Made by a program: the position numbers and the translations under genes. This document shows, piece after piece, positions 1 through 8,851 of a stretch of DNA of 50,644 nucleotides (position 1 is the stretch's first letter; every line of letters starts with the position of its first letter). The notes under the pieces were generated by a model, which was not told the DNA's origin, did not search any database, and was given only the letters and a program-made list of their open reading frames with translations. This DNA is from an uncultured Bacteroidales bacterium. Lineage in GTDB: Bacteria > Bacteroidota > Bacteroidia > Bacteroidales > Bacteroidaceae. The DNA is taken from positions 1 through 50,644 of the forward strand of contig CADCIO010000019.1 in assembly GCA_902801475.1 (NCBI GenBank). Reading direction: 5' to 3'.

Positions 1-1
1 C

Positions 2-202
2 GTGAAGCTCGCGTGGACGGACAAGACCAAGTCCGAGATCGCAGCTGCCAAGGGTGGCAATGCCGGAACGGAGAGTGGCGGTTCGAACACGAATCCAACG
101 AATGGCGAGGGCGGCCAGAACGGTGGCAACAACGGTGACAACGGTGGCGGCAACGACAATGGTGGTGGCGGCACGCTGGTTGATGACCCTGATGGCGATT
201 AA
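2..202 (+). CDS. HU-like DNA-binding protein, C-terminal tail (partial)
   Basis: Only the last 66 or so codons are inside the window; the 5' end lies to the left. The visible part starts with a short charged stretch (KLAWTDKTKSEIAAAK) and then becomes an almost pure Gly/Asn/Asp/Glu tail of about 45 residues. Bacteroidales histone-like proteins of the HU/HIG type often carry such a Gly/Asn-rich tail and sit directly upstream of a smalltalk peptide gene, as here (21 nt gap). The identification rests on this context and tail composition; the DNA-binding domain itself is not visible, so another protein with a low-complexity tail cannot be excluded. Confidence 0.5.
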   Translation: MKLAWTDKTKSEIAAAKGGNAGTESGGSNTNPTNGEGGQNGGNNGDNGGGNDNGGGGTLVDDPDGD

Positions 203-223
203 ACAAATTGAAAGTTGAAAGTT

Positions 224-331
224 ATGAAGAACAAAGAGTTTTGGAGAACCATCATTCAGGTAGTGGTGTCCATCCTCACGGCAGCGTTGACTGCTCTGGG
301 AACTACGAGCTGCATGAAACTGGTCAGTTGA
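224..331 (+). CDS. smalltalk protein (35 aa)
   Basis: A 35-codon gene with an ATG at 224 and TGA at 329-331. The peptide has a basic/polar start (MKNKEFWRTII), a hydrophobic stretch with small residues (QVVVSILTAALTALG) and then TTSCM near the end, which matches what I know of the Bacteroidales smalltalk family (about 33 aa, W near position 7, conserved TSC). The function is unknown; the TSC motif resembles a lipobox but so little follows that this is only a suggestion. In relatives it usually lies between an HU-like gene and an N-acetylmuramoyl-L-alanine amidase gene. Here the HU-like tail is upstream, but no amidase follows. Confidence 0.75.
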   Translation: MKNKEFWRTIIQVVVSILTAALTALGTTSCMKLVS

Positions 332-358
332 CAGTTGACAATTGACAGTTGAAAGTTG
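326..358 (+). repeat. 7-bp tandem repeat (TTGACAG/TTGAAAG)
   Basis: Five consecutive near-identical heptamers of the form TTGA(C/A)A(G/A) begin in the last codons of the smalltalk gene and run into the intergenic spacer. A shorter relative (ATTGAAAGTTGAAAGTT) lies just before the smalltalk start at about 208-223. A related 7-bp repeat is found inside trpA at 10539-10569. Confidence 0.7.
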
Positions 359-436
359 AAAGGGACTACTGGAAATGAGAAGGAGAAGGTTGCACAGGGT
401 TGCAGCCTTCCCCTTTTGAAAATAACAAGGGAAAAT

Positions 437-467
437 TTTGTGGTGTGGGTAAAAGTAAGTAACTTTG
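437..467 (+). promoter_or_regulatory. Bacteroidota-type promoter
   Basis: TTTG at 437-440 and TAACTTTG at 460-467 are separated by 19 nt, a full match to the -33 TTTG / -7 TAnnTTTG pattern. The start codon of the next gene (475) is only 7 nt past the -7 box, so the transcript would be nearly leaderless or start very close to the ATG. Confidence 0.65.
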
Positions 468-474
468 CCTCGAA

Positions 475-3000
475 ATGATTAAAAGATTGCTTCACATATT
501 GCTCCTGATGTTTGCCGTTTCCTCGCTTTATGCACAGAGTGAGGAGACAAACCGTATTTTGTCGTATCTTCAGAAAGCGATGAACTTCAACAAGGTGGTG
601 CCACAGGAGAAGGTGTATCTGCACTTTGACAACATGGGGTACTTTGAGAACGAAACCTTGTGGTTCAAGGCGTATGTGACGAGGACGGATAATGGACATC
701 CCTCTGATTTGAGTAAGGTTTTGTATGTGGAACTGCTGAATCCGATGGGTGATGTCATCAAGACGTGTAAGTACCCAATTGACTCGTTGGGTGTGTCGCA
801 TGGGGACATGAAGCTGGACACGCTGCTGGGTTCTGGCTTTTATGAGGTGAGAGCCTACACACGTTATATGACCAACTGGGGCACGAATGCTGTCTTCTCA
901 CGCGTCTTTCCAGTCTTCAAGACCCCCAAGGAAGAGGGAGACTACTCTGACCTGAACATCAACAGCGGCTTGTACAAGCATCGTGAACCCAACAATCGCG
1001 ACAAGACGGATTCACTCTATTTCAGAGCCATTGACAACGGTATTGATGTGCGCAAGCTGATGACCACCATCAGTGTGCAGTTCTATCCAGAGGGAGGTGA
1101 CCTGATTGTGGGCAAGCGATGTCGTGTGGCGATGATGGTGGTCGATGATAATGGACGTCCCTACGAGAGCGAAGGCTTCCTGATGAACGAGAGAGGTGAT
1201 GTGCTCACCTCCATCGAGACCGACTCGCTGGGCAGAGGATGCTTCGAGGTGGTGCCCGACACAGGAAAACTCACCTTCCAGATGCGCAACCTGAAGAAGA
1301 GTGAAAAGAGGCAGGTGCAGTTCTTCGCGCTGCCAGAAGCCAAGAGGGAGGGATGTGCCCTCAGTGTGGATGCCGTGAGTGAAAGGATGCTCGCCACCAT
1401 CCAATGCACAGACGGCATCTGTGGCAATATGCTGGGCTATGTGCTGATGCACAATGGAAACATCATCCGTTGTGACACCATCAAGGCAGTTCCTTTGCTG
1501 GAAATCGAGCTGGACAGAAAAACGATGCCAGAAGGTGTGAACCAACTGACCGTCTTTGATAGCTGGGGAAGAATCATGGCTGAAAGGTTCTTCTTCATTT
1601 GTCCCAAGCCAGACAAGGCAGACAGCATACAGGTCACCACGCTCACACAGCGGTTGAAACCCTGTGGCAAGGTGGAGATGGAACTGCAGACACAACCAAA
1701 CGCCCATCTGTCCTTCTCAGCGATGGATGCCCACACAATGACCAATGGCAAGCAAGGCAACATGAAGACGTGGATGCTCTTGTCGTCGGATGTGAGAGGA
1801 TATATCCACAATGTCGATTATTACTTCGAATCAGACGACAAGAAACATCGTCAAGATGCCGACTTGCTGCTGATGATACAGGGGTGGAGACGATACGACT
1901 GGAGACTGATGTCAGAACGGTACATCTTCCGCAAGGCACAGCCCATCGAAGACAAGTTCTATCTGAACGGACAATTGAGAGTGTACAGGAAACGCAATCC
2001 TGTTGCAGGTGTGCATCTTCAGGCCATCCTATACAACAAGGAAGGACTGAGCATGATTGGTGACACAAAGACGGATTCTGTGGGCAACTACGCCTTCAAG
2101 ATGCCATTCCTGGACGGTGAGTGGAAGATGTGCATCTATACGGCAAGAAACACAAAAAGGGGAGAAAAGATCAAGACCTACTATGTGGGCATTGACCGTC
2201 AGTTCTCGCCCACGCCAAGGTACATCACCCCAACGGAAGCTGAAATCCTGCATCCGCTCAAGCCCAATGCCTTCGTGAAGAAACCACTTCAGGAGTGGGA
2301 AGAGGAGGAAGATGCGTTCGTTCCCATCACCAAGAAGGAACATGTGTTGCAGAACGTGACGGTGAAGGCGAAGAAAAGGTACTTCACCAATGACAACTGG
2401 CGATTCAAGGACGAATCGTACGGACGTCGCTATGCAACCCTCTATTACAATGCAGATAAAGAACGGGACGATGCGCTCGACAGGGGAGAGTCTGTGCCTT
2501 ATCTCTATAGTTTCTTGAAAGCAAAGAACTCGCTCTTTTATTATAATGAAAAAAACTGGACCGAACCACCTCGATATGATGGATATGCCATCAATTGGAT
2601 CATGGACAACGGGGAACGCCCCAATATGCAAGTTCCTCCTGACCAACTTTGGTTAGACGACATAAGATCCATCTATATTGCACCCAGCGACCCACGAGTG
2701 ATGGATGGCAGTGTCAACATCTATTTATATATGCACACCTATTTCACCACTGCCAGCAACAAAGGCATCCGCCGCACCTACTTCCAGGGGTTCAACCAGC
2801 CTTCCACCTTCAAAATGGAGGACTACAGCGTGATTCCCCCTATGGCCGACTTCCGACGCACCATCTATTGGCAGCCCGACATCACCACAGACGAACAGGG
2901 CAAAGCCAAGGTGGAGTTCTTCAACAACTCGACCTGCGAGGAGATGTACATCAGCGTGGAAGGAATGACCCCAGATGGAAAAGTGCTGGTGAATGAATGA
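475..3000 (+). CDS. Secreted macroglobulin-like (MG2-type) protein, 841 aa
   Basis: The protein starts with a signal peptide (residues 1-20, cleavage likely after YAQ). Residues about 40-140 (EKVYLHFDN, YENETLWFKAYV, GFYEVRAYTRYM) match the MG2-like fold common in large Bacteroidetes periplasmic or surface proteins. A carboxypeptidase-regulatory-like beta domain follows around residues 500-570, and the end (YWQPDITTDEQGKAKVEFFN, then VEGMTPDGKV) has the closing macroglobulin-like strand pattern. No thioester motif is visible. Such proteins are often annotated as TonB-plug or alpha-2-macroglobulin-like and of unknown function. It appears monocistronic with its own promoter and converges on the minus-strand genes at 3025. 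The family is fairly sure; the role is not known. Confidence 0.7.
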   Translation: MIKRLLHILLLMFAVSSLYAQSEETNRILSYLQKAMNFNKVVPQEKVYLHFDNMGYFENETLWFKAYVTRTDNGHPSDLSKVLYVELLNPMGDVIKTCKYPIDSLGVSHGDMKLDTLLGSGFYEVRAYTRYMTNWGTNAVFSRVFPVFKTPKEEGDYSDLNINSGLYKHREPNNRDKTDSLYFRAIDNGIDVRKLMTTISVQFYPEGGDLIVGKRCRVAMMVVDDNGRPYESEGFLMNERGDVLTSIETDSLGRGCFEVVPDTGKLTFQMRNLKKSEKRQVQFFALPEAKREGCALSVDAVSERMLATIQCTDGICGNMLGYVLMHNGNIIRCDTIKAVPLLEIELDRKTMPEGVNQLTVFDSWGRIMAERFFFICPKPDKADSIQVTTLTQRLKPCGKVEMELQTQPNAHLSFSAMDAHTMTNGKQGNMKTWMLLSSDVRGYIHNVDYYFESDDKKHRQDADLLLMIQGWRRYDWRLMSERYIFRKAQPIEDKFYLNGQLRVYRKRNPVAGVHLQAILYNKEGLSMIGDTKTDSVGNYAFKMPFLDGEWKMCIYTARNTKRGEKIKTYYVGIDRQFSPTPRYITPTEAEILHPLKPNAFVKKPLQEWEEEEDAFVPITKKEHVLQNVTVKAKKRYFTNDNWRFKDESYGRRYATLYYNADKERDDALDRGESVPYLYSFLKAKNSLFYYNEKNWTEPPRYDGYAINWIMDNGERPNMQVPPDQLWLDDIRSIYIAPSDPRVMDGSVNIYLYMHTYFTTASNKGIRRTYFQGFNQPSTFKMEDYSVIPPMADFRRTIYWQPDITTDEQGKAKVEFFNNSTCEEMYISVEGMTPDGKVLVNE

Positions 3001-3024
3001 CAAACACCTCGGTTCACTTAGCCA

Positions 3025-3267
3025 TTACAATTGTAAGTCTTTTATGTTTGTATCAAATTCCGCGGCTTCCTCGGGTGAAAGAATGGCGAAGGTGTGGTAG
3101 GCCTCGCCGTTGCGGATGAGGATGGTGCCGCCAAGCCATTCGGTCATGGGAAGTTCTCCCTGGAGGGGATAATGGCAGACGACGTGATGGTCAAAGAGTT
3201 CCACAACATGGTTGGTGCGGAACTCTTTTTCGTTGATATATACACGGGATGCGGCTATTCTTCTCAT
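3025..3267 (-). CDS. Conserved-looking small protein, 80 aa
   Basis: I do not recognise a named family. The 80-residue product begins MRRIAASRVYINEKEF and has regular beta-like alternation (HHVVCHYPLQGELPMTEWLGGTILIRNGEAYH) followed by an acidic helix (SPEEAAEFDTN). There is no signal peptide or membrane segment. It starts 12 nt after the stop of the DUF4296 lipoprotein gene on the same strand, so it is probably the last gene of the ileS-lspA operon. Its protein-like composition and operonic position support it being real. Confidence 0.6.
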   Translation of the reverse strand: MRRIAASRVYINEKEFRTNHVVELFDHHVVCHYPLQGELPMTEWLGGTILIRNGEAYHTFAILSPEEAAEFDTNIKDLQL

Positions 3268-3279
3268 GGCTTAACACTC

Positions 3280-4236
3280 TTATCTTTTCCTGCGGCGTGG
3301 ACCGATGCTGTTCGGCGTGCGGACAGATGGCGCACGTTGGATGTTGATGTGTTCGTTGGACTTGTTCATCTGTCGGAGTTCCTCGGGCGAGAGTCTGCGC
3401 TCGATAGGCTTATTCAGGGTATCGGTAGCGAGGGAATCCGTTTTCACGCTGTCGGTTTGGACAGGCTGTTCGGGTTCTTTCTGGTGCATGCGGACAAGTG
3501 AGATGTTGTCGATGAGGCAGAGGTTGCGCGTGGTCTTTTTCCCTCTATAATAGAAGAATCCTGTGATGGTCTTGATGTCCTCGTCTGGACTGGTCTGGAG
3601 GGTGAGCTGCTGGATGCCGCTGGTGTTGAGCATGCGGGTCATGCCGGCGTGCTTGCCGCTGGCGTAGAGGATGCTGAGACCGACGTGGAGCTGGATGTCA
3701 TAGTCACCCTGATTCTCGCGGATGAAGAGTGGGTTGAGGGTGAGAATGAACTGGTCTTGCCGGCGGAAAGAGGTGTCGGCCTGGATCGTGAAGCTCTCGC
3801 GGTTGAGCAGGTCTTTGTTGCGGAGGGCGAGAAGCTTGGCAGAGTTCCAAAGGTTGGTGGTGTCGCCGCCAGTGGCAAAGACTGCCATCATGTCGTTATT
3901 GCCGTTAACGAGCTGGATCTCGTCGTTGACGGTAGAGTAGCGCTCCTTCAGATTGGAGTAGATCTTGTGCAGATCCTTTGTGTGGCGGTTGTAATAGACG
4001 ATGGAAGAATCGAACTGCGCCTCGGTGATGCCGTGCTTCTCAAAGACGGCGTTGATGTAGTCCTGCGCCTTCGCCTCGCGTTCCTCGCTGGGAAGCTCGT
4101 CGATGATGCCCTGCATGATGTGGTAGTCGTAGAGCACATCTTCCATCTTGCCGCGTGAGAGAACGTCTTTCGGACGGTTGTCGCATGCCATCAAGAGGAA
4201 CATGAGCAGGGCGAGTGTGGGGAGAATGCGCTTCAT
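3280..4236 (-). CDS. DUF4296 domain lipoprotein, 318 aa
   Basis: The N terminus has a lipoprotein signal with the lipobox LLMAC, so the mature protein begins at Cys18. Residues about 22-110 (DVLSRGKMEDVLYDYHIMQG and the following helices ending in YSNLKERY) match the helical DUF4296 domain. The remainder, about 130-250, is beta-rich and may be a jelly-roll or lectin-like domain (FTIQADTSF, FILTLNPLF, LHVGLSILYAS). The C terminus is Pro/Thr-rich and ends in a basic tail (RRRKR). In Bacteroidales this gene commonly follows lspA, as here with a 49-nt spacer. The molecular function is unknown. Confidence 0.8.
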   Translation of the reverse strand: MKRILPTLALLMFLLMACDNRPKDVLSRGKMEDVLYDYHIMQGIIDELPSEEREAKAQDYINAVFEKHGITEAQFDSSIVYYNRHTKDLHKIYSNLKERYSTVNDEIQLVNGNNDMMAVFATGGDTTNLWNSAKLLALRNKDLLNRESFTIQADTSFRRQDQFILTLNPLFIRENQGDYDIQLHVGLSILYASGKHAGMTRMLNTSGIQQLTLQTSPDEDIKTITGFFYYRGKKTTRNLCLIDNISLVRMHQKEPEQPVQTDSVKTDSLATDTLNKPIERRLSPEELRQMNKSNEHINIQRAPSVRTPNSIGPRRRKR

Positions 4237-4249
4237 AGGAACTCCAAGT

Positions 4250-4292
4250 TTTCTAATCTTTCAATTCTTCAATCTTTCAATTCCCTCAACTC
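4250..4292 (-). repeat. Intergenic TTCAAT repeat
   Basis: The spacer between lspA and the DUF4296 gene contains three or four tandem copies of an 8-10-bp unit around CTTTCAAT/TTCTTCAAT. It is similar in style to the repeats at 326-358 and 23171-23209. Confidence 0.6.
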
Positions 4293-4909
4293 TTTCTGAT
4301 CTGGTATTGGCTGACCAACTTATGATAAAATATCAGCAAGGCGACGATGCCGCACGAGATGGCTGCATCGGCAAAGTTGAAGATAGGGGAGAAGAACACG
4401 CAGTGTTGACCTGAGTAGATAGGCATCCACGTAGGCATGTCCCATTCGACGAGCGGGAAGTAGAACATATCGACCACCTTGCCGTAGAGGAACTCGCCGT
4501 AGCCATATCCGTAGGGTTGGAAGTCTGCAACCTCGGGATAGGGTGGCGTGTTGAAGATGAGTCCGTAGAAGAGGCAGTCGATAATGTTGCCCGCTGCTCC
4601 TGCCGCGATGAGCGTAAGGCAGACGATATAACCTGTTGGTCTTCTGTGCTTTATCTCGCTGTGGATGAACCATCCGATGAGGATGACTGCCACGATGCGG
4701 AAAAGTGTGAGGAAGAGCTTGCCGCCCCAGAGTTCCCATCCGAAGGCCATACCGTTGTTCTCCACGAAGACGAGGCTGAACCAGCTGGTGATTTCGATGC
4801 GCTCCCCCAAATACATGCCCGTCTTGACACTGACCTTGATAATTTGGTCAATGACAAGAACGGCCATGAAAAGGATGATGGAAAGAATATGTTTGTTTCT
4901 TCGGGTCAT
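4286..4909 (-). CDS. lspA: Lipoprotein signal peptidase (signal peptidase II)
   Basis: Inner-membrane aspartyl protease that cleaves the signal peptide of diacylated prolipoproteins just before the lipidated cysteine. Four hydrophobic segments are visible (about 8-28, 64-84, 92-115, 175-197). The catalytic aspartates fit Asp111 in GNIID and Asp181 in FNFAD; VENNGMAFG at about 49-57 is the other family block. At 207 aa it is longer than the roughly 165-aa proteobacterial form because of an insertion rich in Tyr and Gly (about 120-170), which is usual in Bacteroidetes. It starts 5 nt after the ileS stop codon, so the two are co-transcribed. Confidence 0.95.
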   Translation of the reverse strand: MTRRNKHILSIILFMAVLVIDQIIKVSVKTGMYLGERIEITSWFSLVFVENNGMAFGWELWGGKLFLTLFRIVAVILIGWFIHSEIKHRRPTGYIVCLTLIAAGAAGNIIDCLFYGLIFNTPPYPEVADFQPYGYGYGEFLYGKVVDMFYFPLVEWDMPTWMPIYSGQHCVFFSPIFNFADAAISCGIVALLIFYHKLVSQYQIRKS

Positions 4910-4914
4910 CTGTT

Positions 4915-7900
4915 TTAATTCTTTACGACACTGATGACAGCCTTGAAGTCGTCGAAGTCAATCGCCTCGCCTTCGGGATTGCCGAGGGTGATGGAATTGG
5001 CCAGCACCTGAGCGGCGATGTTCTCCTTGAAACCATCGAGCACTGCCTTTGTCTCGGGCGTCTCTGTAATGACGACTTGGATGCGGTCGGTTATTTCGAA
5101 GCCTTGCGACTTGCGGAGACCCTGGATCTGCTTGATGACTTTGCGGGCATTGCCCTCGTTCTTCAGGGCAGGCGTGATGGTGATGTCGAGCGCCACAGTC
5201 GTCGTACCCTCGTTGGCAACGCTCCATCCTGGGATGTCCTGCGACATGATATCGACGTCAGCCAACTCAATCACGGCATCCTGTCCTTCAGCTTGCAGCG
5301 TTACCTGTCCGTTGGCTTCGAGTTCAGCGATCTGAGCCTGCGACATCTCTGCCACCGCATTGCTTACCGCCTTCATCATCTTGCCAAACTTCTTACCCAT
5401 CACACGGAAGTTACACTTCACGTTCTTCACGAGCATCTTGCCATCCATCAGCTGGAGCTCCTTCACGTTCACTTCCTTCATGATGATTTCCTTCATGCGC
5501 TCGATGCGACCGCTGAACACGGCATCTGTATCAGGAATAGCAATCGACTGCAAGGCCTGAATTACAGGAATCTTCACCTTCTTGCGGATGGAGAGTCCCA
5601 TCGAAGTCACCTTCATGGCTGCCTCCATTGCTGCCTCCAATTCGGAGTCGATGTAAGCTTCATTGAAGGTTGGGAACTTTGCCAAGTGCACGCTCTTTGC
5701 CGTATCCTTGCCCGTGGCGTTGTTGAGGTCGCGGAAGAGCTGGTCGGCATAGAACGGAGCGACAGGAGCGATGAGTCGGCTCAACGTGTCGAGACATGTA
5801 TAGAGGGTCTGATAGGCCGAGAGCTTGTCGGCAGTCATCTCGCCACCCCAGAAGCGTGGCTTATTCAGACGGATATACCAGTTGGAGAGATTGTCGATGA
5901 CGAACGACTGAATCAGACGACCAGCAGGGGTCGGGTCGTAGTCGTCGAGGTAAGTCTGTACATTCTTTACTAATGTATTCAGCTCAGAGAGCAACCAGCG
6001 GTCGAAGTCAGGGCGGTCGGCATAAGCGATGTCTGCCTCCTTGTACTCGAAGCCATCCACATTGGCATACATCGTGAAGAACGAATATGCTTGTTGCAAC
6101 TTGATGAAGAACTGGCTTGTCACTTCCTTCACACCTTCTGGGTCGAACGAGAGGTTGTCCCAAGGCGAAGAGTTGGTGATCATGTACCAGCGCACAGCGT
6201 CAGCGCCATACGTGCCGATGCACTCGAATGGGTTGATGACGTTGCCCAAACGCTTCGACATCTTGATGCCATTTTTGTCGAGCACGAGACCGTTGGAAAT
6301 CACCGCTTTATATGCCACCGAGTCGAACACCATCGTGGCGATTGCATGGAGCGTGAAGAACCAACCGCGGGTCTGGTCAACACCCTCTGCAATGAAGTCG
6401 GCAGGGTATGCGATGCCCTTGTCAATCAAGTCCTTATTCTCGAATGGATAGTGAACCTGAGCATATGGCATAGCACCAGAGTCGAACCACACGTCGATGA
6501 GATCAAGCTCACGGGTGAGCACATTGCCCTTGTCCGACACCAGCTTGATGTCGTCCACGTAAGGACGGTGCAAATCAATCTTGTCGTAGTTCTCCTGATT
6601 CATGTCGCCAGGTACGAAGCCTTTGTCCTTAAGAGGATTTGATGTCATCACACCAGCCTTCACAGCCTTCTCAATCTCATTGTAGAGTTCCTCGACGCTG
6701 CCGATGCAGATTTCTTCGCGAGTGTCACGGTTGCGCCAGATTGGCAGTGGCGTGCCCCAATAGCGAGAACGTGAGAGGTTCCAGTCGTTCAGATTCTCCA
6801 GCCATTTGCCGAAGCGACCTGTACCGGTTGATTCTGGCTTCCACTGGATAGTCTGGTTCAGTTCAAACATGCGGTCTTTCTTTGCCGTTGATTTGATGAA
6901 CCATGAATCGAGAGGGTAGTAGAGCACGGGCTTGTCGGTGCGCCAGCAATGAGGATAATTGTGGATGTGCTTCTCAATCTTGAATGCTGTTCCCTCCTCC
7001 TTCATCTCCAGACACAGTACCACATTCAAGTCCATATCCTTGTTGGCAGCCTTCTCGTCATACTTGCCGCCCTGATTGTATTTGGGGTCGTAAGCGTTCT
7101 TGACAAAGTCACCGCTATGCTTCCAGTAGCTCTCATTCACACAAAGACTCACGAAATCTTCGTTCATGTCATCCTTCACGAAGTACTTACCCGTGAAATC
7201 AACCATTGGACGGGTGTCTCCAGCCTTGTCGATGATAAAGAGCGATGGGATGCCAGCGTCCTTTGCCACCTTGGCGTCGTCAGCACCGAAGGTCGGAGCG
7301 ATGTGCACAATACCCGTACCATCCTCGGTGGTCACATAGTCGCCAGGAATCACGCGGAAAGCCTCGTCTTCCTTCACCACCACTTTGTTGTTCTCCAATG
7401 CGCAAGGCTTCACCCAAGGCATCAGCTGCTCGTAGTGCAGACCCACGAGGTCTGTACCCTTGCCCTTCCATAAAATCTCCGGCTGCTCATCTTCACCAAA
7501 CTGGAAATAAGCGGACAGACGTGCCTCTGCCATGATGTAGATGGCTTCCTCTTCTGTGTACGGATTCTTGCCCTTAATGGCCACATAGTCAATCTTCGGA
7601 CCCACACAAAGCGCCGTATTGGAAGGCAATGTCCAAGGCGTGGTTGTCCAAGCGAGGATGTAAAGTGGAGCACTCTGATCATTCAGAATATTCAAAGTGT
7701 TAAGAGAACTCTTCTTCACTTTGAATTGTGCCGTTACCGTTGTGTCCTTCACATCGCGATAGCAACCAGGCTGATTCAGCTCGTGGCTTGAAAGACCCGT
7801 ACCTGCTGCTGGCGAATAGGGCTGAATGGTGTAACCCTTATAAAGCAAGCCTTTGTTGTAGAGTTGCTTCAAGAGATACCACAGCGTCTCGATGTACTTG

Positions 7901-8358
7901 TTATCGTAGGTGATGTAAGGATGTTCCAAATCGACCCAATAGCCCATCTTGTCCGTGAGTTCTGTCCACTCGTTGGTGTACATCATCACGTTCTTGCGGC
8001 AGGCATCATTGTAGTCATCCACACTGATTTTCTTTCCGATGTCCTCCTTCGTGATACCCAATGACTTCTCCACAGACAACTCCACAGGCAGACCGTGTGT
8101 GTCCCATCCAGCCTTGCGCTTCACTTGGAAGCCCTGCATGGTCTTATAGCGGAGGAAAGTATCTTTAATTGTTCTGCCCATCACGTGGTGAATACCTGGA
8201 TGTCCGTTGGCAGATGGTGGTCCTTCAAAAAAGATGAATTGAGGACAGCCTTCGCGTTCCTCAATACTCTTGTGAAACATGTCTTCTGCGTTCCACTGTT
8301 CCAGAACCTCCTTATTCACATCCGAGAGGTTCAGCTTTGCTCGTTCTGTAAACTTCAT
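4915..8358 (-). CDS. ileS: Isoleucyl-tRNA synthetase, 1147 aa
   Basis: Cytoplasmic class I synthetase charging tRNA-Ile. The HIGH-equivalent motif is HPGIHH (about residues 53-58, after FFEGPPSANG), and the KMSKS-equivalent is KMSKR at about 697-701. The editing (CP1) domain lies between them (WTTTPWTLPSN, GTGIVHIAPTFGADD), and the anticodon-binding domain follows. The length and the KMSKR form resemble the eukaryote-like type of IleRS, the class associated with reduced mupirocin sensitivity; that assignment is inferred from motifs only. The gene follows pyrI with a 41-nt gap holding a terminator and is followed by lspA. Confidence 0.95.
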   Translation of the reverse strand: MKFTERAKLNLSDVNKEVLEQWNAEDMFHKSIEEREGCPQFIFFEGPPSANGHPGIHHVMGRTIKDTFLRYKTMQGFQVKRKAGWDTHGLPVELSVEKSLGITKEDIGKKISVDDYNDACRKNVMMYTNEWTELTDKMGYWVDLEHPYITYDNKYIETLWYLLKQLYNKGLLYKGYTIQPYSPAAGTGLSSHELNQPGCYRDVKDTTVTAQFKVKKSSLNTLNILNDQSAPLYILAWTTTPWTLPSNTALCVGPKIDYVAIKGKNPYTEEEAIYIMAEARLSAYFQFGEDEQPEILWKGKGTDLVGLHYEQLMPWVKPCALENNKVVVKEDEAFRVIPGDYVTTEDGTGIVHIAPTFGADDAKVAKDAGIPSLFIIDKAGDTRPMVDFTGKYFVKDDMNEDFVSLCVNESYWKHSGDFVKNAYDPKYNQGGKYDEKAANKDMDLNVVLCLEMKEEGTAFKIEKHIHNYPHCWRTDKPVLYYPLDSWFIKSTAKKDRMFELNQTIQWKPESTGTGRFGKWLENLNDWNLSRSRYWGTPLPIWRNRDTREEICIGSVEELYNEIEKAVKAGVMTSNPLKDKGFVPGDMNQENYDKIDLHRPYVDDIKLVSDKGNVLTRELDLIDVWFDSGAMPYAQVHYPFENKDLIDKGIAYPADFIAEGVDQTRGWFFTLHAIATMVFDSVAYKAVISNGLVLDKNGIKMSKRLGNVINPFECIGTYGADAVRWYMITNSSPWDNLSFDPEGVKEVTSQFFIKLQQAYSFFTMYANVDGFEYKEADIAYADRPDFDRWLLSELNTLVKNVQTYLDDYDPTPAGRLIQSFVIDNLSNWYIRLNKPRFWGGEMTADKLSAYQTLYTCLDTLSRLIAPVAPFYADQLFRDLNNATGKDTAKSVHLAKFPTFNEAYIDSELEAAMEAAMKVTSMGLSIRKKVKIPVIQALQSIAIPDTDAVFSGRIERMKEIIMKEVNVKELQLMDGKMLVKNVKCNFRVMGKKFGKMMKAVSNAVAEMSQAQIAELEANGQVTLQAEGQDAVIELADVDIMSQDIPGWSVANEGTTTVALDITITPALKNEGNARKVIKQIQGLRKSQGFEITDRIQVVITETPETKAVLDGFKENIAAQVLANSITLGNPEGEAIDFDDFKAVISVVKN

Positions 8359-8374
8359 TTATCTGGTTAATGTC

Positions 8375-8397
8375 AAAAATCGCCCAGCGCGTGGGCT
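8375..8397 (-). terminator. Intrinsic terminator after pyrI
   Basis: On the minus strand GCCCA/TGGGC forms a short GC stem with a five-base loop (8382-8396), followed directly by ATTTTT. It lies entirely in the gap between pyrI and ileS. Confidence 0.6.
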
Positions 8398-8399
8398 GG

Positions 8400-8849
8400 T
8401 TATTTCAATTTTATGTCTTTTAGTTTCTGTTCCTTGCCACAATAACGGCACTTCAAGGTTTCTATGTCCTTGCGGTAAAAGACCGTCTTCATGGGCTCGT
8501 TGTTGGTGATGCACACGGGGTTGGCGCATTTCACGATGTTTGTCAACTTTTCGGGCAGTCCAATCTCTCGCTTCTCTGCCACTTCGTAGTTGCGGATAAC
8601 CGTCAGTCGCATATTGGGGCAGAGCACAGCTAATTTGCTGATTTCTGCTTCTGAGAAGAACTTGCCGGCAATCTTGATGATACCTTTCTTGCCCATCACC
8701 TGACTTTCGAGGTTGTTACCGATCAGCACAGGCTCTGTGCACAGCTCCAGTTGGAGCAGTTGAGCCACTGTGAAAAGTTTGTCTGTTGGTATGTGGTCGA
8801 TCACTGAGCCGTTCTCCAGCGCAGCCACCAGTTTCTGTTGCTTTTCCAT
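8400..8849 (-). CDS. pyrI: Aspartate carbamoyltransferase regulatory chain
   Basis: Regulatory subunit of aspartate transcarbamoylase, which binds nucleotide effectors and couples them to the catalytic PyrB trimers at the start of pyrimidine synthesis. The 149-aa protein has the N-terminal allosteric domain (VAALENGSVIDHIPTDKLF) and the C-terminal zinc domain with four cysteines: Cys108, Cys113, Cys134 and Cys137 (CANPVC and CRYC). It begins 2 nt after the pyrB stop codon, indicating translational coupling. The length and Zn ligands are normal for the family. Confidence 0.95.
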   Translation of the reverse strand: MEKQQKLVAALENGSVIDHIPTDKLFTVAQLLQLELCTEPVLIGNNLESQVMGKKGIIKIAGKFFSEAEISKLAVLCPNMRLTVIRNYEVAEKREIGLPEKLTNIVKCANPVCITNNEPMKTVFYRKDIETLKCRYCGKEQKLKDIKLK

Positions 8850-8851
8850 GA

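Noticed and set aside
5077..5973. Long open frame antisense to ileS
   Set aside because: It lies wholly inside the ileS coding sequence on the other strand, shows no recognisable family and has His/Leu/Val-rich composition typical of an antisense shadow.
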